Shown here piece after piece: positions 1 through 6,767 of a stretch of DNA of 12,195 nucleotides. The number at the start of each line of letters is the position of its first letter. Position 1 is the stretch's first letter. This DNA is from JACMLX01 sp031374935 (lineage in GTDB: Bacteria; Gemmatimonadota; Gemmatimonadetes; Gemmatimonadales; Gemmatimonadaceae). Location: contig JANMHB010000175.1 of NCBI GenBank assembly GCA_031374935.1, forward strand, positions 1-12,195, written 5' to 3'. A program made the translations under genes and the position numbers. The notes under the pieces were generated by a model. It did no database searches. It had not been told where the DNA came from and was given only the letters and a program-made list of their open reading frames with translations.

Positions 1-423
1 GTACGACAGACCCCAGCGCAACCCACGCGCGGCATGGGGAACGGTCGACATGCTCTCGCCGCCACCCACCAGGCAGACATCGGCATCGCCCGTCATGATT
101 TCGTGCGCGCCGTTGACGATCGCCTGAAACCCCGACCCGCAAAGGCGATTCACCGTCAGTCCTGGCACCTCGATCGGACAGCCGGATTTGAGCCCGACAT
201 GCCGCGCGAAATACACGGTGTCGGTGGTGCTCTGGATCACGTTGCCGAAGATCGCGTGACCGATCTCCTTCGGCTCGATGCCGGCGCGCTCCATCGCCGC
301 TTTCGCCGCGACCACCGTCAGATCCACCGCCGACATATCCCGCAGGGTGCCGCCGAAGGTGCCGAATGGCGTGCGTGCGGCGGACATGATGACGATATCG
401 GTGGCGGTGCCTTGGGTGCCCAT
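1..423 (-). CDS. Acetyl-CoA acetyltransferase / 3-ketoacyl-CoA thiolase, N-terminal part (runs off the left edge)
   Basis: Thiolases cleave 3-ketoacyl-CoA to acetyl-CoA plus a shortened acyl-CoA, or run the reverse condensation to acetoacetyl-CoA, in the cytoplasm. The visible 141 residues hold the family N-terminus: SAARTPFGTFGG at residues 14-25, GNVIQS at 60-65, and the nucleophile block NRLCGSGFQ at 92-100, with Cys95 as the predicted acyl-accepting cysteine. GGGESMS follows at 120-126. From memory, the run YFARHVGLKSG at 71-81 and the active-site block look closer to the ACAA2-like branch than to typical PhaA, but that is family recall. The ATG at 421-423 is used. No clear Shine-Dalgarno sequence precedes it, and Met13 is a possible later start. 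The two C-terminal catalytic residues (His and a second Cys) lie outside the window. The gene is divergent from the kinase-like gene at 584. Chain length specificity cannot be assigned. Confidence 0.93.
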   Translation of the reverse strand, partial: MGTQGTATDIVIMSAARTPFGTFGGTLRDMSAVDLTVVAAKAAMERAGIEPKEIGHAIFGNVIQSTTDTVYFARHVGLKSGCPIEVPGLTVNRLCGSGFQAIVNGAHEIMTGDADVCLVGGGESMSTVPHAARGLRWGLSY

Positions 424-583
424 GGGAGGTGTGGACGGGAGTGGACTGCGGGGAGTCAGGAAGGACAAGCGGCGGCAACTGCACCCTGTTGCAGCGAAAA
501 GATGCCGAGGCGCAGAACGAAGATGATACCCGCATCGACGCAGCCGGTGCCCTCCCGGAGCGGCCAGGCGACGGTGGTACCCT
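424..583. promoter_or_regulatory. Divergent intergenic region between the thiolase and the maltokinase-like gene
   Basis: This 160-base gap separates two divergently transcribed genes, so it must hold promoters for both unless one is transcribed from further away. No convincing pair of -35 and -10 boxes stands out. TTGCAG at 489-494 is a weak -35-like match with no well-spaced -10. No strong inverted repeat was seen. The function is inferred from gene orientation alone. Confidence 0.4.
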
Positions 584-2044
584 GTGTCTGAGGTGAGTCT
601 CGGGCCCTCGCCGGAGTTCCTGTCGGCGCTTGCCTCGGTGCCCGCCGTTGCCTGGGCCAGATGGTTCGGAGCGCCGGACGGAAGCGCGTACGCTTCCCTC
701 GACGGCCACCATGTGCTGCTCGCAGCGTTTGTGCTGCCGGGATCAGACGGTCAGTCGGCGATCTGCGTCTTCGGGAGCGATCGGGCTGCCGGCCTCGGCT
801 CGCTCCGGCAGGCCGTGTTGAAGCGATGGCCAGGCGACCCGCCGGCCGCAGCACAGTTGCTGCACCGGGAGCAGGATAGCGCTGGAATCACCCGCTGGTC
901 GCTGGCGTCGGCCTGGGCCGATGCGGACCTCCGTCGCTGGCTGGGCGACGCGCTGTCGGGTGGCGCAACGCTCCGTTCCGCTGGCTGGGAGTGGCTTGCG
1001 ACTCCCGAGCGGCTCGCCGTCAGTCGCGAGGCGCAGGGAGGCTCGAGGCAGCTCGACGGTCGCCGGCATGACGTGGTGCTGCTGCCGCCTGGGGCGGTGG
1101 CGGTGGTGTACCGCTGCCTCACCCGGGGTGGCCAGCCGGAGCTCGATCTGCTGCGGCACCTGGAGCGCGTCCCGGGATTGCACCTCGCGCCGACGGTCCT
1201 GGGCTCGGCGCTCATCCGGTCTCCGACGGGTGAGCGGAGTGCGAGTGCGATTCTCGAGGAGCTGGATCCGGCGGCATCGACCGTCCGCGCGGTGCTGCTC
1301 GGCCGGCTCAGGCGCGCATTCGCTGGGGATGCGGCGCGTCTTGCGACGTCGCTCGAGGATGTGCGCGCGGTCGGCACGATCACGCGGGAGTTGCATGCCT
1401 CACTCGGGCGACCCTTTGGACAGGGCGTGTTGGCGGGGGCCGTCGCCGCCACGCCAGCCGATGTCGAGATGTGGGTCGCGCGGTCATGGAGTGCGATGAT
1501 GAGGGCGACCGTCGCCCACCGTTCGGCCGTCACAGCCGACGCCCCCGCGCTTGCGTCGGCGCTCGCACTGTTGCCAGCCAAGTTGCAGAGTTTTGGCGCC
1601 GCAGCGACTCGGGCGCCTGGTCTGGTGCATCGGATTCATGGCAATCTCCGTCTCGACACGATTCTGGTGACGCCGCCACGCCAGCTCAGCGTGGTGGAGT
1701 TTGCCGGTGATCCGCTCCTTGGTGACGGCGAACGCCGTGCACCGCAATCGCCGTGGCGCGATGTGGCGCACGTGCTGCTCTCGCTGGCCGACGTCGCGGC
1801 TGAGGCAGCGCAGATGCTTGGTGACGACCCGGCAGCGGTTGAACGCGCACGCGTCTGGGAGCGCGAGGCGCGGAAGGCGTTGCTCGAAGGGTATGGCTCT
1901 GGTGGCGGCGCGCTGCACGCGCTGCTGGCAATCTTCGAGCTGGAGATGGCGTCGCTGCAACTCATCGCGGCACTCGCTGCCGACGGAGCCGGTCTGGCGG
2001 TCGCATCCCACACCCTGCAGCGACTGTCGCGCACCGCGGGCTGA
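584..2044 (+). CDS. Maltokinase-like / aminoglycoside-phosphotransferase-fold protein, probable pseudokinase
   Basis: The 486-residue protein resembles maltokinase (Mak/Pep2) and related glucosamine kinases, which phosphorylate a sugar with ATP. The C-lobe keeps the family layout: HRIHGNLRLD around residues 349-358, VVEFAGDP around 370-377, then GERR and SPWRDVAH at 389-396, matching the family pattern HGD, DFEGEP, ERR, SP-RDV. The N-lobe has VVYRCL followed by GQPELDLLRHL. The key residues differ. The HGD catalytic Asp is Asn354, the metal-binding Asp of DFE is Glu372, and the position where the family has the ATP-contacting Lys appears to be Tyr176. Length is close to the usual 440-470 residues. 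The start is GTG at 584, and no good ribosome site is seen at normal spacing. It stands alone, with no trehalose synthase or glycogen gene beside it. An inactive or altered-function kinase fold is inferred; the alignment was done by eye. Confidence 0.8.
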   Translation: MSEVSLGPSPEFLSALASVPAVAWARWFGAPDGSAYASLDGHHVLLAAFVLPGSDGQSAICVFGSDRAAGLGSLRQAVLKRWPGDPPAAAQLLHREQDSAGITRWSLASAWADADLRRWLGDALSGGATLRSAGWEWLATPERLAVSREAQGGSRQLDGRRHDVVLLPPGAVAVVYRCLTRGGQPELDLLRHLERVPGLHLAPTVLGSALIRSPTGERSASAILEELDPAASTVRAVLLGRLRRAFAGDAARLATSLEDVRAVGTITRELHASLGRPFGQGVLAGAVAATPADVEMWVARSWSAMMRATVAHRSAVTADAPALASALALLPAKLQSFGAAATRAPGLVHRIHGNLRLDTILVTPPRQLSVVEFAGDPLLGDGERRAPQSPWRDVAHVLLSLADVAAEAAQMLGDDPAAVERARVWEREARKALLEGYGSGGGALHALLAIFELEMASLQLIAALAADGAGLAVASHTLQRLSRTAG

Positions 2045-2053
2045 ACTGCGGTG
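2032..2053 (+). terminator. Weak hairpin at the end of the maltokinase-like gene
   Basis: CACCGC at 2032-2037 can pair with GCGGTG at 2048-2053 around a 10-base loop that contains the TGA stop codon. No U-rich tract follows, so this is at best a weak or Rho-assisted end. Confidence 0.25.
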
Positions 2054-2168
2054 GTTGCGGGTGTAAGATGACATCCGTGACCTCTCTCACCCCGACCAGA
2101 CCGTGCGACCAGGCCGGAGGCGCTCCAGTACACCTGACGGGCGCGCGCCCGCCGCGGCGACTTTTGCG

Positions 2169-2990
2169 ATGACCGTGCACGTGCGTGTCGCCGTGATCGA
2201 CACCGGCTTCTGTACCGCGCGATCGAGCCTGGTGGCCAGCGGTACCGGCTGGCACGACGTGGAGTGTCATGCTCCTGCGTTTCTCCTGCGCCACCCGACG
2301 CAGGGCGCCGTGCTGTTCGACACCGGCTATGCGCCGCGCCTGTTCGATGCGTTCGCGCACTGGCCCGACCGGCTCTACAAGTACGCCACGCCAACCACGC
2401 TCGGTCGTTCGCTGGTGGCACAGCTGGCCGGATTCGGTGTGGCGCCAGCGGATGTCACCACGATCATCGTGTCGCATCTGCACGCAGACCATGTGGCCGG
2501 GCTGCGGGATTTCGACCGCGCGGCCTTCGTCGTCTCGCGCGACGCACTGGCGCTGCAGCAACGCACCCGTGGAATCGACGCCGTGCGGCGCGGGATTCTG
2601 CGGTCGCTCTTTCCCGATGACTTCGCGCGACGTGCGACGATCGTTGAGCGCTTCCCCGACACCGCGCTGCCGCATCTTGGTGCGGCACACGACCTGTTTC
2701 ACGATGGCAGCGTACGCCTCGTCTCGCTGCCCGGTCACGCACGCGGACAGCTCGGTGCACTGCTGCACACGGCCCGTGGTGACGTGCTGCTCTGCGCCGA
2801 TGGCGCCTGGACGTCGCGGGCGTTTCGCGAGCTGCGTCCGCCGCACTGGATCACCGGCATCCTGCAGGACGATACCACCGCCTTGCGACGGACGTTGCGC
2901 GCTCTGCACGACTTTTCCCTGGCACGGCCCGACGTCGTCATCCTGCCAACCCATTGCCCGGAGACGTTGCGCTGGAGCCTTGACCCGTGA
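2169..2990 (+). CDS. MBL-fold metallo-hydrolase (lactonase/thioesterase-like), first gene of the three-gene operon
   Basis: The protein is a metallo-beta-lactamase-fold hydrolase of 273 residues from the ATG at 2169. It shows the full set of dinuclear metal ligands: HLHADH at residues 103-108, His190 in LPGHARG, Asp211 in LCADGAW and His262 in LPTHCPE. The N-terminus VAVIDTGFC and the segment VLFDTGYAP form the opening beta strands. The frame stays open upstream to a GTG at 2103, but those 22 residues are Arg/Pro-rich and unlike the family, so the ATG at 2169 is preferred. Neither start has a clear ribosome site. Family members hydrolyse lactones, thioesters or phosphoesters, and no signal peptide is seen. 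Its stop overlaps the start of the adenylate-forming gene by four bases (GTGA, 2987-2990), which points to a joint pathway. It may be a thioesterase or lactonase releasing or editing a product; the substrate is unknown. Confidence 0.9.
   Translation: MTVHVRVAVIDTGFCTARSSLVASGTGWHDVECHAPAFLLRHPTQGAVLFDTGYAPRLFDAFAHWPDRLYKYATPTTLGRSLVAQLAGFGVAPADVTTIIVSHLHADHVAGLRDFDRAAFVVSRDALALQQRTRGIDAVRRGILRSLFPDDFARRATIVERFPDTALPHLGAAHDLFHDGSVRLVSLPGHARGQLGALLHTARGDVLLCADGAWTSRAFRELRPPHWITGILQDDTTALRRTLRALHDFSLARPDVVILPTHCPETLRWSLDP
2974..2977 (+). promoter_or_regulatory. Ribosome binding site for the adenylate-forming gene
   Basis: GGAG lies nine bases before the GTG start at 2987, inside the 3' end of the MBL gene. 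It supports the GTG start and the 4-base overlap. Confidence 0.6.
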
Positions 2991-4330
2991 GCCGACTCGA
3001 CATCGCCGCGGCGTACATCGCCGCGCGCTGGCGCGCCGCCACGCTGCACGGCACACGCCTCAGCGAGTGGCAGCATCAGCGTGCGGTCGCACTGGTCGGC
3101 GCCGTGCGGCGCGAGAGCCCGTTCCATCGCGCACGCTGGGCCGCGCAGCCCGACGAGGCATGGCGGACGTTTCCGACGGTCGACAAGCAGGCGATGATGG
3201 CATCGTTCGACCAGTACACGACCACTGGAATCACCCGCGATGTCGCGATGTCGGTCGCGCTCGTTGCCGAGCAGCGGCGTGACTTCAGCGCCACCGTTCA
3301 GGGATACACCGTCGGTCTCTCGAGTGGCACGTCGGGGCACCGCGGCCTGTTTCTCGTCAGTGCCGAGGAGCAGACGCGGTGGGCCGGCACAATCCTCGCG
3401 CGCGCGATCCCCGACCTGCGCCCGGGGCATCGTGTGGCGTTCTTTCTGCGAGCGAACTCCCGGCTGTACGAGCGAACCTCGTCGGCGGTGCGGTTCCGGT
3501 TCTTCGACTTGATGCAGCCATTGAGCAGCGTCATCGCCGCGCTCAACGCGTTCGGGCCACGACTCATCGTTGGCCCTCCGTCACTCCTCGGGCAGCTTGC
3601 CGATGCCGTGGCACGTGGCGCGTTGCACGTGAGGCCGACGCGATTGATATCGGTGGCCGAAGTGCTCGAGCCGCAGGACAGGCAGCGACTCGAGGCGGTG
3701 TTTCAGGCGCCGGTGGGTGAGGTGTACCAGTGCACCGAAGGACTGGTCGCCGTCACCTGTGCCCATGGCTCGCTGCACGTTCAGGAGGACGTGCTGGTGT
3801 TGCAGACCGAACCGATTGCGGTCGATGAACCATCGCGGGTGACACCGGTGATCACGGACCTCTGGCGCCGCGCGCAGCCGATCATTCGCTACCGGCTGGG
3901 TGATGTCTTGCGATTCGACGGTGGCGTCTGCGCGTGTGGGTCGAGCTGGCGGCGCATCGGGGCGATCGAAGGGCGGCAGGATGATCTCTGCTGGTTCGTG
4001 CAGTCCAGTGGCACGCTGCGGGTGGTCTTCCCCGATGCCCTTCGACGGATGGTGTTGCTCGCCTCGGACGGCATCGTCGAGTATCGGATCGAGCAACATG
4101 CGCCTGAGTCGCTGCATTTCGGAATCGAAGTCGAATCGAAGGAGGATTTCCCTGCGATTGCGGAGAAGCTGCGTGCCACCGTCGCATCTGAGCTGCTGCG
4201 GTACGATGTTCAGGCGGTGACGGTGACCGTCGAACAGGGAATTCCCGCGCTTCCGGCCGGCGTGAAACGGCGCCGCGTGGTCTGCCGCTGGCGGACAGTG
4301 GAACCGATGCCGATGTCCGGGGGACAATGA
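2987..4330 (+). CDS. Adenylate-forming enzyme, F390-synthetase-related / phenylacetate-CoA-ligase-like
   Basis: This 447-residue protein belongs to the ANL superfamily, which activates a carboxylic acid with ATP as an acyl-adenylate and often passes it to a thiol. Visible core motifs in order are the phosphate loop SSGTSG at residues 112-117, YQCTEG at 247-252, YRLGD at 302-306 (Asp306 is expected to bind the ribose hydroxyls), the hinge region GAIEGRQDD, and a C-terminal Lys427 in PAGVKRRR as the likely adenylation lysine. Overall it looks like the short CapK/PaaK-type clade often labelled F390-synthetase-related, rather than a long-chain acyl-CoA ligase. A CACG motif lies just after YRLGD. 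The start is GTG at 2987 with GGAG upstream. The stop overlaps the KAS III start (ATGA, 4327-4330). The natural acid, and whether the acceptor is CoA, a carrier protein or the KAS III directly, cannot be told. Confidence 0.9.
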   Translation: MSRLDIAAAYIAARWRAATLHGTRLSEWQHQRAVALVGAVRRESPFHRARWAAQPDEAWRTFPTVDKQAMMASFDQYTTTGITRDVAMSVALVAEQRRDFSATVQGYTVGLSSGTSGHRGLFLVSAEEQTRWAGTILARAIPDLRPGHRVAFFLRANSRLYERTSSAVRFRFFDLMQPLSSVIAALNAFGPRLIVGPPSLLGQLADAVARGALHVRPTRLISVAEVLEPQDRQRLEAVFQAPVGEVYQCTEGLVAVTCAHGSLHVQEDVLVLQTEPIAVDEPSRVTPVITDLWRRAQPIIRYRLGDVLRFDGGVCACGSSWRRIGAIEGRQDDLCWFVQSSGTLRVVFPDALRRMVLLASDGIVEYRIEQHAPESLHFGIEVESKEDFPAIAEKLRATVASELLRYDVQAVTVTVEQGIPALPAGVKRRRVVCRWRTVEPMPMSGGQ

Positions 4331-5352
4331 ACGACATGGCTCGCCAGGCACCGTCGTCGCTGGTTGCGTTGCCGGTGCGCATCAGCGGCATTGGTGCGTA
4401 CTTGCCGCAGCGCATCGTCACCAACGCGGAACTCGAAGCGGAGCTGCAGCTCGCGCCGGGGTGGATCTTCGATCGTACCGGTGTGCGCGAGCGACGTCGG
4501 TGCAGCGGAGAAAGCTCGGCCAGCATGGCGGCCGCCGCCGCGCGTGACGCGTTGAACATGGCCCGACTTACCGCCGATGACCTCACCGCGATCATCGGCG
4601 CGTCGAGTACTCCGCAGCAGGCCATTCCCTGCACCGCAGTCTTCGTGCAGCGTGAACTCGGCGCAGCCGAAGGCGTCGCCGCCTGTTTTGACGTCAATGC
4701 GACCTGTCTCTCGTTCCTGGCCGCATTCGAGGTGGCTGCGCGTCTCGTCGCCGGCGGCGCACATCGCCACGTGCTGGTGTTCAGCGCGGAGAGTGCCGCG
4801 CACAGTCTCAATCCGGACGAACCCGAGAGCGCGGTGCTGTTCGGCGACGCGGCGGCGGCCGTCGTCGTGTCGCAGGCAGGTGCCTCCGGCAGCGCATTGC
4901 ATGCCACGCGCCTGCAGACGTGGCACAGTGGCGCCGAGCTGAGTCAGATCAGCGGTGGTGGAACGCTTCATCATCCGAACGATCCTGAGACGACCGCCGC
5001 GCACAACTTCTTCGCCATGCGAGGACCGCAGCTCTATCGCAAGGCGGCACCGCTGCTGCTGCCATTCATGGACGCCCTCTGTGCCGGCGCCGGCTGGCAA
5101 CGCGCCGATGTCGCGGCGGTCGTTCCGCATCAGGCCAGCCGACACGGCATTGAACTTGGCTGGAAGCTGCTTGGCTTTCGCGAAGAGCAGATCGTGGTGA
5201 ACCTCGCCACGAGAGGGAATTGCATTGCCGCGTCGATCCCCCTCGCGCTGGCAGAGTCGGTCGCCTCGGGGCGCATCCGGCGCGGTGATCGGGTCCTGTT
5301 GTTCGGACTGGCGGCCGGACTCAGCCTGGGTGGTGCGGCGCTGACGTACTGA
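4327..5352 (+). CDS. Beta-ketoacyl synthase III (FabH-like), third gene of the operon
   Basis: KAS III enzymes take an acyl group from CoA onto a cysteine and condense it with a malonyl thioester, or in relatives transfer it to another acceptor. The catalytic triad is complete: Cys127 in DVNATCLSF, His268 in VVPHQAS and Asn298 in TRGNCIAAS. The N-terminal GWIFDRTGVRERR matches the FabH WI-RTGI-ER segment, and GDAAAAVVV is the usual core strand. At 341 residues it is slightly longer than FabH (about 320). There is no acyl carrier protein, FabD or FabG nearby. Together with the upstream adenylating enzyme, this argues for a dedicated secondary or signal pathway rather than housekeeping fatty acid synthesis. 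ATG 4327 overlaps the previous stop. GGGGGA at 4319-4324 is only two bases away, so ATG 4336 (spacing 11) is an alternative start. Confidence 0.92.
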   Translation: MNDMARQAPSSLVALPVRISGIGAYLPQRIVTNAELEAELQLAPGWIFDRTGVRERRRCSGESSASMAAAAARDALNMARLTADDLTAIIGASSTPQQAIPCTAVFVQRELGAAEGVAACFDVNATCLSFLAAFEVAARLVAGGAHRHVLVFSAESAAHSLNPDEPESAVLFGDAAAAVVVSQAGASGSALHATRLQTWHSGAELSQISGGGTLHHPNDPETTAAHNFFAMRGPQLYRKAAPLLLPFMDALCAGAGWQRADVAAVVPHQASRHGIELGWKLLGFREEQIVVNLATRGNCIAASIPLALAESVASGRIRRGDRVLLFGLAAGLSLGGAALTY

Positions 5353-5390
5353 CCGAAGGATGATCCGTCGCGTGCGGAGGGCGTCAGTAC
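5346..5390. terminator. Possible bidirectional terminator between converging genes
   Basis: GTACTGAC at 5346-5353 is an exact inverted repeat of GTCAGTAC at 5383-5390, with a 29-base loop containing a small GGAT/ATCC hairpin at 5358-5366. Each arm carries the stop codon of one of the two converging genes. A pyrimidine-rich stretch (TTCCTTTCCC) follows on the plus strand. The long loop makes the call uncertain. Confidence 0.4.
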
Positions 5391-5632
5391 TTCCTTTCCC
5401 GTCGCGGCGCGGCGCCCGGTACACCAGGCAGTGAACTCACATCGCGTCCGCAGGTGACGCAGTAGTGCCACGCAGCCTCCACTTCGCTGCTGCAGGCGGG
5501 GCATTGTGCAATCGTGACATTCATGCCGCAGTGCGGGCAGAAGGTCACCGCGCGCCCCGCTGGCAGTGCACCGGCGCAGCAGGGACAGGGGCCGCCCTTC
5601 TCGTTCACCGTCGGCGTGGTCATCGTGTTCAT
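5384..5632 (-). CDS. Small double zinc-ribbon protein
   Basis: This 82-residue protein holds four Cys pairs: Cys16-Pro-Cys18-Cys19, Cys32-x2-Cys35, Cys44-x2-Cys47 and Cys58-x2-Cys61. These make two CxxC...CxxC zinc ribbons in tandem, as in DZANK-type double zinc ribbons. The tail after residue 64 is short, Pro/Arg-rich and ends in RERKY, so it is basic. There is no membrane segment. The first Met is used because its ATG overlaps the stop of the upstream gene by four bases (5629-5632); Met4 is an alternative. As last gene of the minus-strand operon it is probably co-translated with the nuclease-like gene. Zinc ribbons of this kind usually bind nucleic acid or another protein. The specific role is unknown. 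Confidence 0.8.
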   Translation of the reverse strand: MNTMTTPTVNEKGGPCPCCAGALPAGRAVTFCPHCGMNVTIAQCPACSSEVEAAWHYCVTCGRDVSSLPGVPGAAPRRERKY

Positions 5633-6747
5633 TCGCGCGACGAGATCGTCGGCAGCACGCGCTCGAGTGCCAGCACATCGAGTGTGGACGGGCGGTCAGG
5701 CCACGTGTCACGCCAGCAGACGAGCAGATCACAGGCGGCCGGATTGCGACCGGCGTCGCGGAAGTGGCGACTCTCCAGCTCGAACTCGATGCGCAGGCGC
5801 GCCCACTTGCCCGGCGCGAGTTGGCGCTTCGCTTCGCAGCGCGGATACCCGCTCGACATCGCCTCGACATTGAATCCGAGCTCACGCGCCACCATGCCAA
5901 ACAGGAAGATCACGCCGCCCACATCCACCGGGGCGTGGCGCACCCCGCGAAACTCGATCGGATCGCCATACACCGACGGTGCGGACAGCGGCGTGATCCG
6001 CGACAGCGTCTGCGCACTGGCGATCGTCACGCCCTGTGCCTTGTGCAACGGTGTGCTCGCCGAGGGGGTGGCCGCTGTCGGGAGCTGTGGAACCAGCGCA
6101 GCCAGGTCGGCCACCGATGCAAGTGGCGCAGCGGCAGCAGTCGGCGCTGTCACTGGCATTGCCGCCCGTGTTTCCGTCACGGCGGTCGCATTCGTCGGCG
6201 TCTGGACCGGCGTTTGCGCCGCTGTCGGTTGCACTGCTGCGGCATCGCCCGAACCCGCCGTGTGCTCGGCACGCGCCAGCTCGGCATCTTCGCGGTCCAT
6301 CACCGCGCCGATCGCGATCGCATCGGAGACCACGCCGAGGGTGCCCGGGCTGCGCAGGGGCGCATCGTCGTCCGGGCGCGCCAGTGGTGTGCGAACATCG
6401 GCTTCGATCGGCATGCGCACGGCGCCCACGCGGACTTCAGCGGTCTGAATGCGGCGCAGCAGTCCGGTGTCTGGATCCGGCGATGCCAGTTCCTTGCGAA
6501 TCACCGCCACCGTATCCGGGTCACAGATCAGCCACCCCCCTTCACCCGCCAGCATCTCGAGCACCGCGTGTTCATAGTCCTGCAGGGTGTCGACGCCCAG
6601 TTCGCTGCGATAGGTGCGATATGGCACCAGCGACTGCACGATTTCAGACACACGGAATGGTGCACGCAGCTGATCCGGGCCGCCTGCCGAGAGGGTGCGG
6701 ATCAATCGATCGAGGATCCGGTCGAGAACACTGGGGTCAGCGGTCAT
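5629..6747 (-). CDS. Two-domain protein: helical N-terminus, long Ala/Pro/Thr linker, nuclease-like C-terminal domain
   Basis: The protein has 372 residues from the ATG at 6747. Residues 1-110 form a compact, mostly helical domain that I do not recognise. Residues about 155-255 are rich in Ala, Thr, Pro and Val and look like an unstructured linker. Residues about 258-365 form a C-terminal domain containing GDPIEFRGVRH, RIEFELESRHF (EFE at 321-323) and CDLLVCWRDTWPD (340-351). From memory, EFE...S-F...CDLIVCW...W is shared by a family of uncharacterised proteins with a PD-(D/E)XK-nuclease-like look. Here the usual HGHDP between them reads AGRNP, so activity is uncertain. The frame stays open upstream to 6948 but would overlap the RNase H-like gene, and the start 20 bases after that gene's stop is preferred. 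It overlaps the zinc-ribbon gene by four bases. Function unknown. Confidence 0.75.
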   Translation of the reverse strand: MTADPSVLDRILDRLIRTLSAGGPDQLRAPFRVSEIVQSLVPYRTYRSELGVDTLQDYEHAVLEMLAGEGGWLICDPDTVAVIRKELASPDPDTGLLRRIQTAEVRVGAVRMPIEADVRTPLARPDDDAPLRSPGTLGVVSDAIAIGAVMDREDAELARAEHTAGSGDAAAVQPTAAQTPVQTPTNATAVTETRAAMPVTAPTAAAAPLASVADLAALVPQLPTAATPSASTPLHKAQGVTIASAQTLSRITPLSAPSVYGDPIEFRGVRHAPVDVGGVIFLFGMVARELGFNVEAMSSGYPRCEAKRQLAPGKWARLRIEFELESRHFRDAGRNPAACDLLVCWRDTWPDRPSTLDVLALERVLPTISSRE

Positions 6748-6767
6748 CGCTGCAGAATATGGCTGCG

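Noticed and set aside
34..591. Plus-strand open frame of 185 codons at the left edge
   Set aside because: It is antisense to the thiolase, whose minus-strand reading gives clear family motifs including NRLCGSGFQ. The plus translation is Arg/His-rich low-quality sequence.
751..1581. Long minus-strand frames opposite the maltokinase-like gene
   Set aside because: They are Ser/Arg-rich and carry no motif, as is typical of antisense frames in high-GC genes, and they lie fully inside a gene with recognisable kinase-fold signatures.
2055..2069. Possible promoter TTGCGG...TAAGAT before the MBL operon
   Set aside because: The two boxes are only three bases apart instead of about 17, so they cannot work as a pair; TAAGAT alone is too weak to call.
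2103..2168. Upstream extension of the MBL gene to a GTG at 2103
   Set aside because: The extra 22 residues are Arg/Pro/Ala-rich and precede the natural first strand of the fold; no ribosome site supports the GTG.
1962..3056. 364-codon minus-strand frame across the MBL gene
   Set aside because: Antisense shadow. The plus strand encodes an intact MBL fold with all metal ligands, and the minus product is Arg/Gln-rich without domains.
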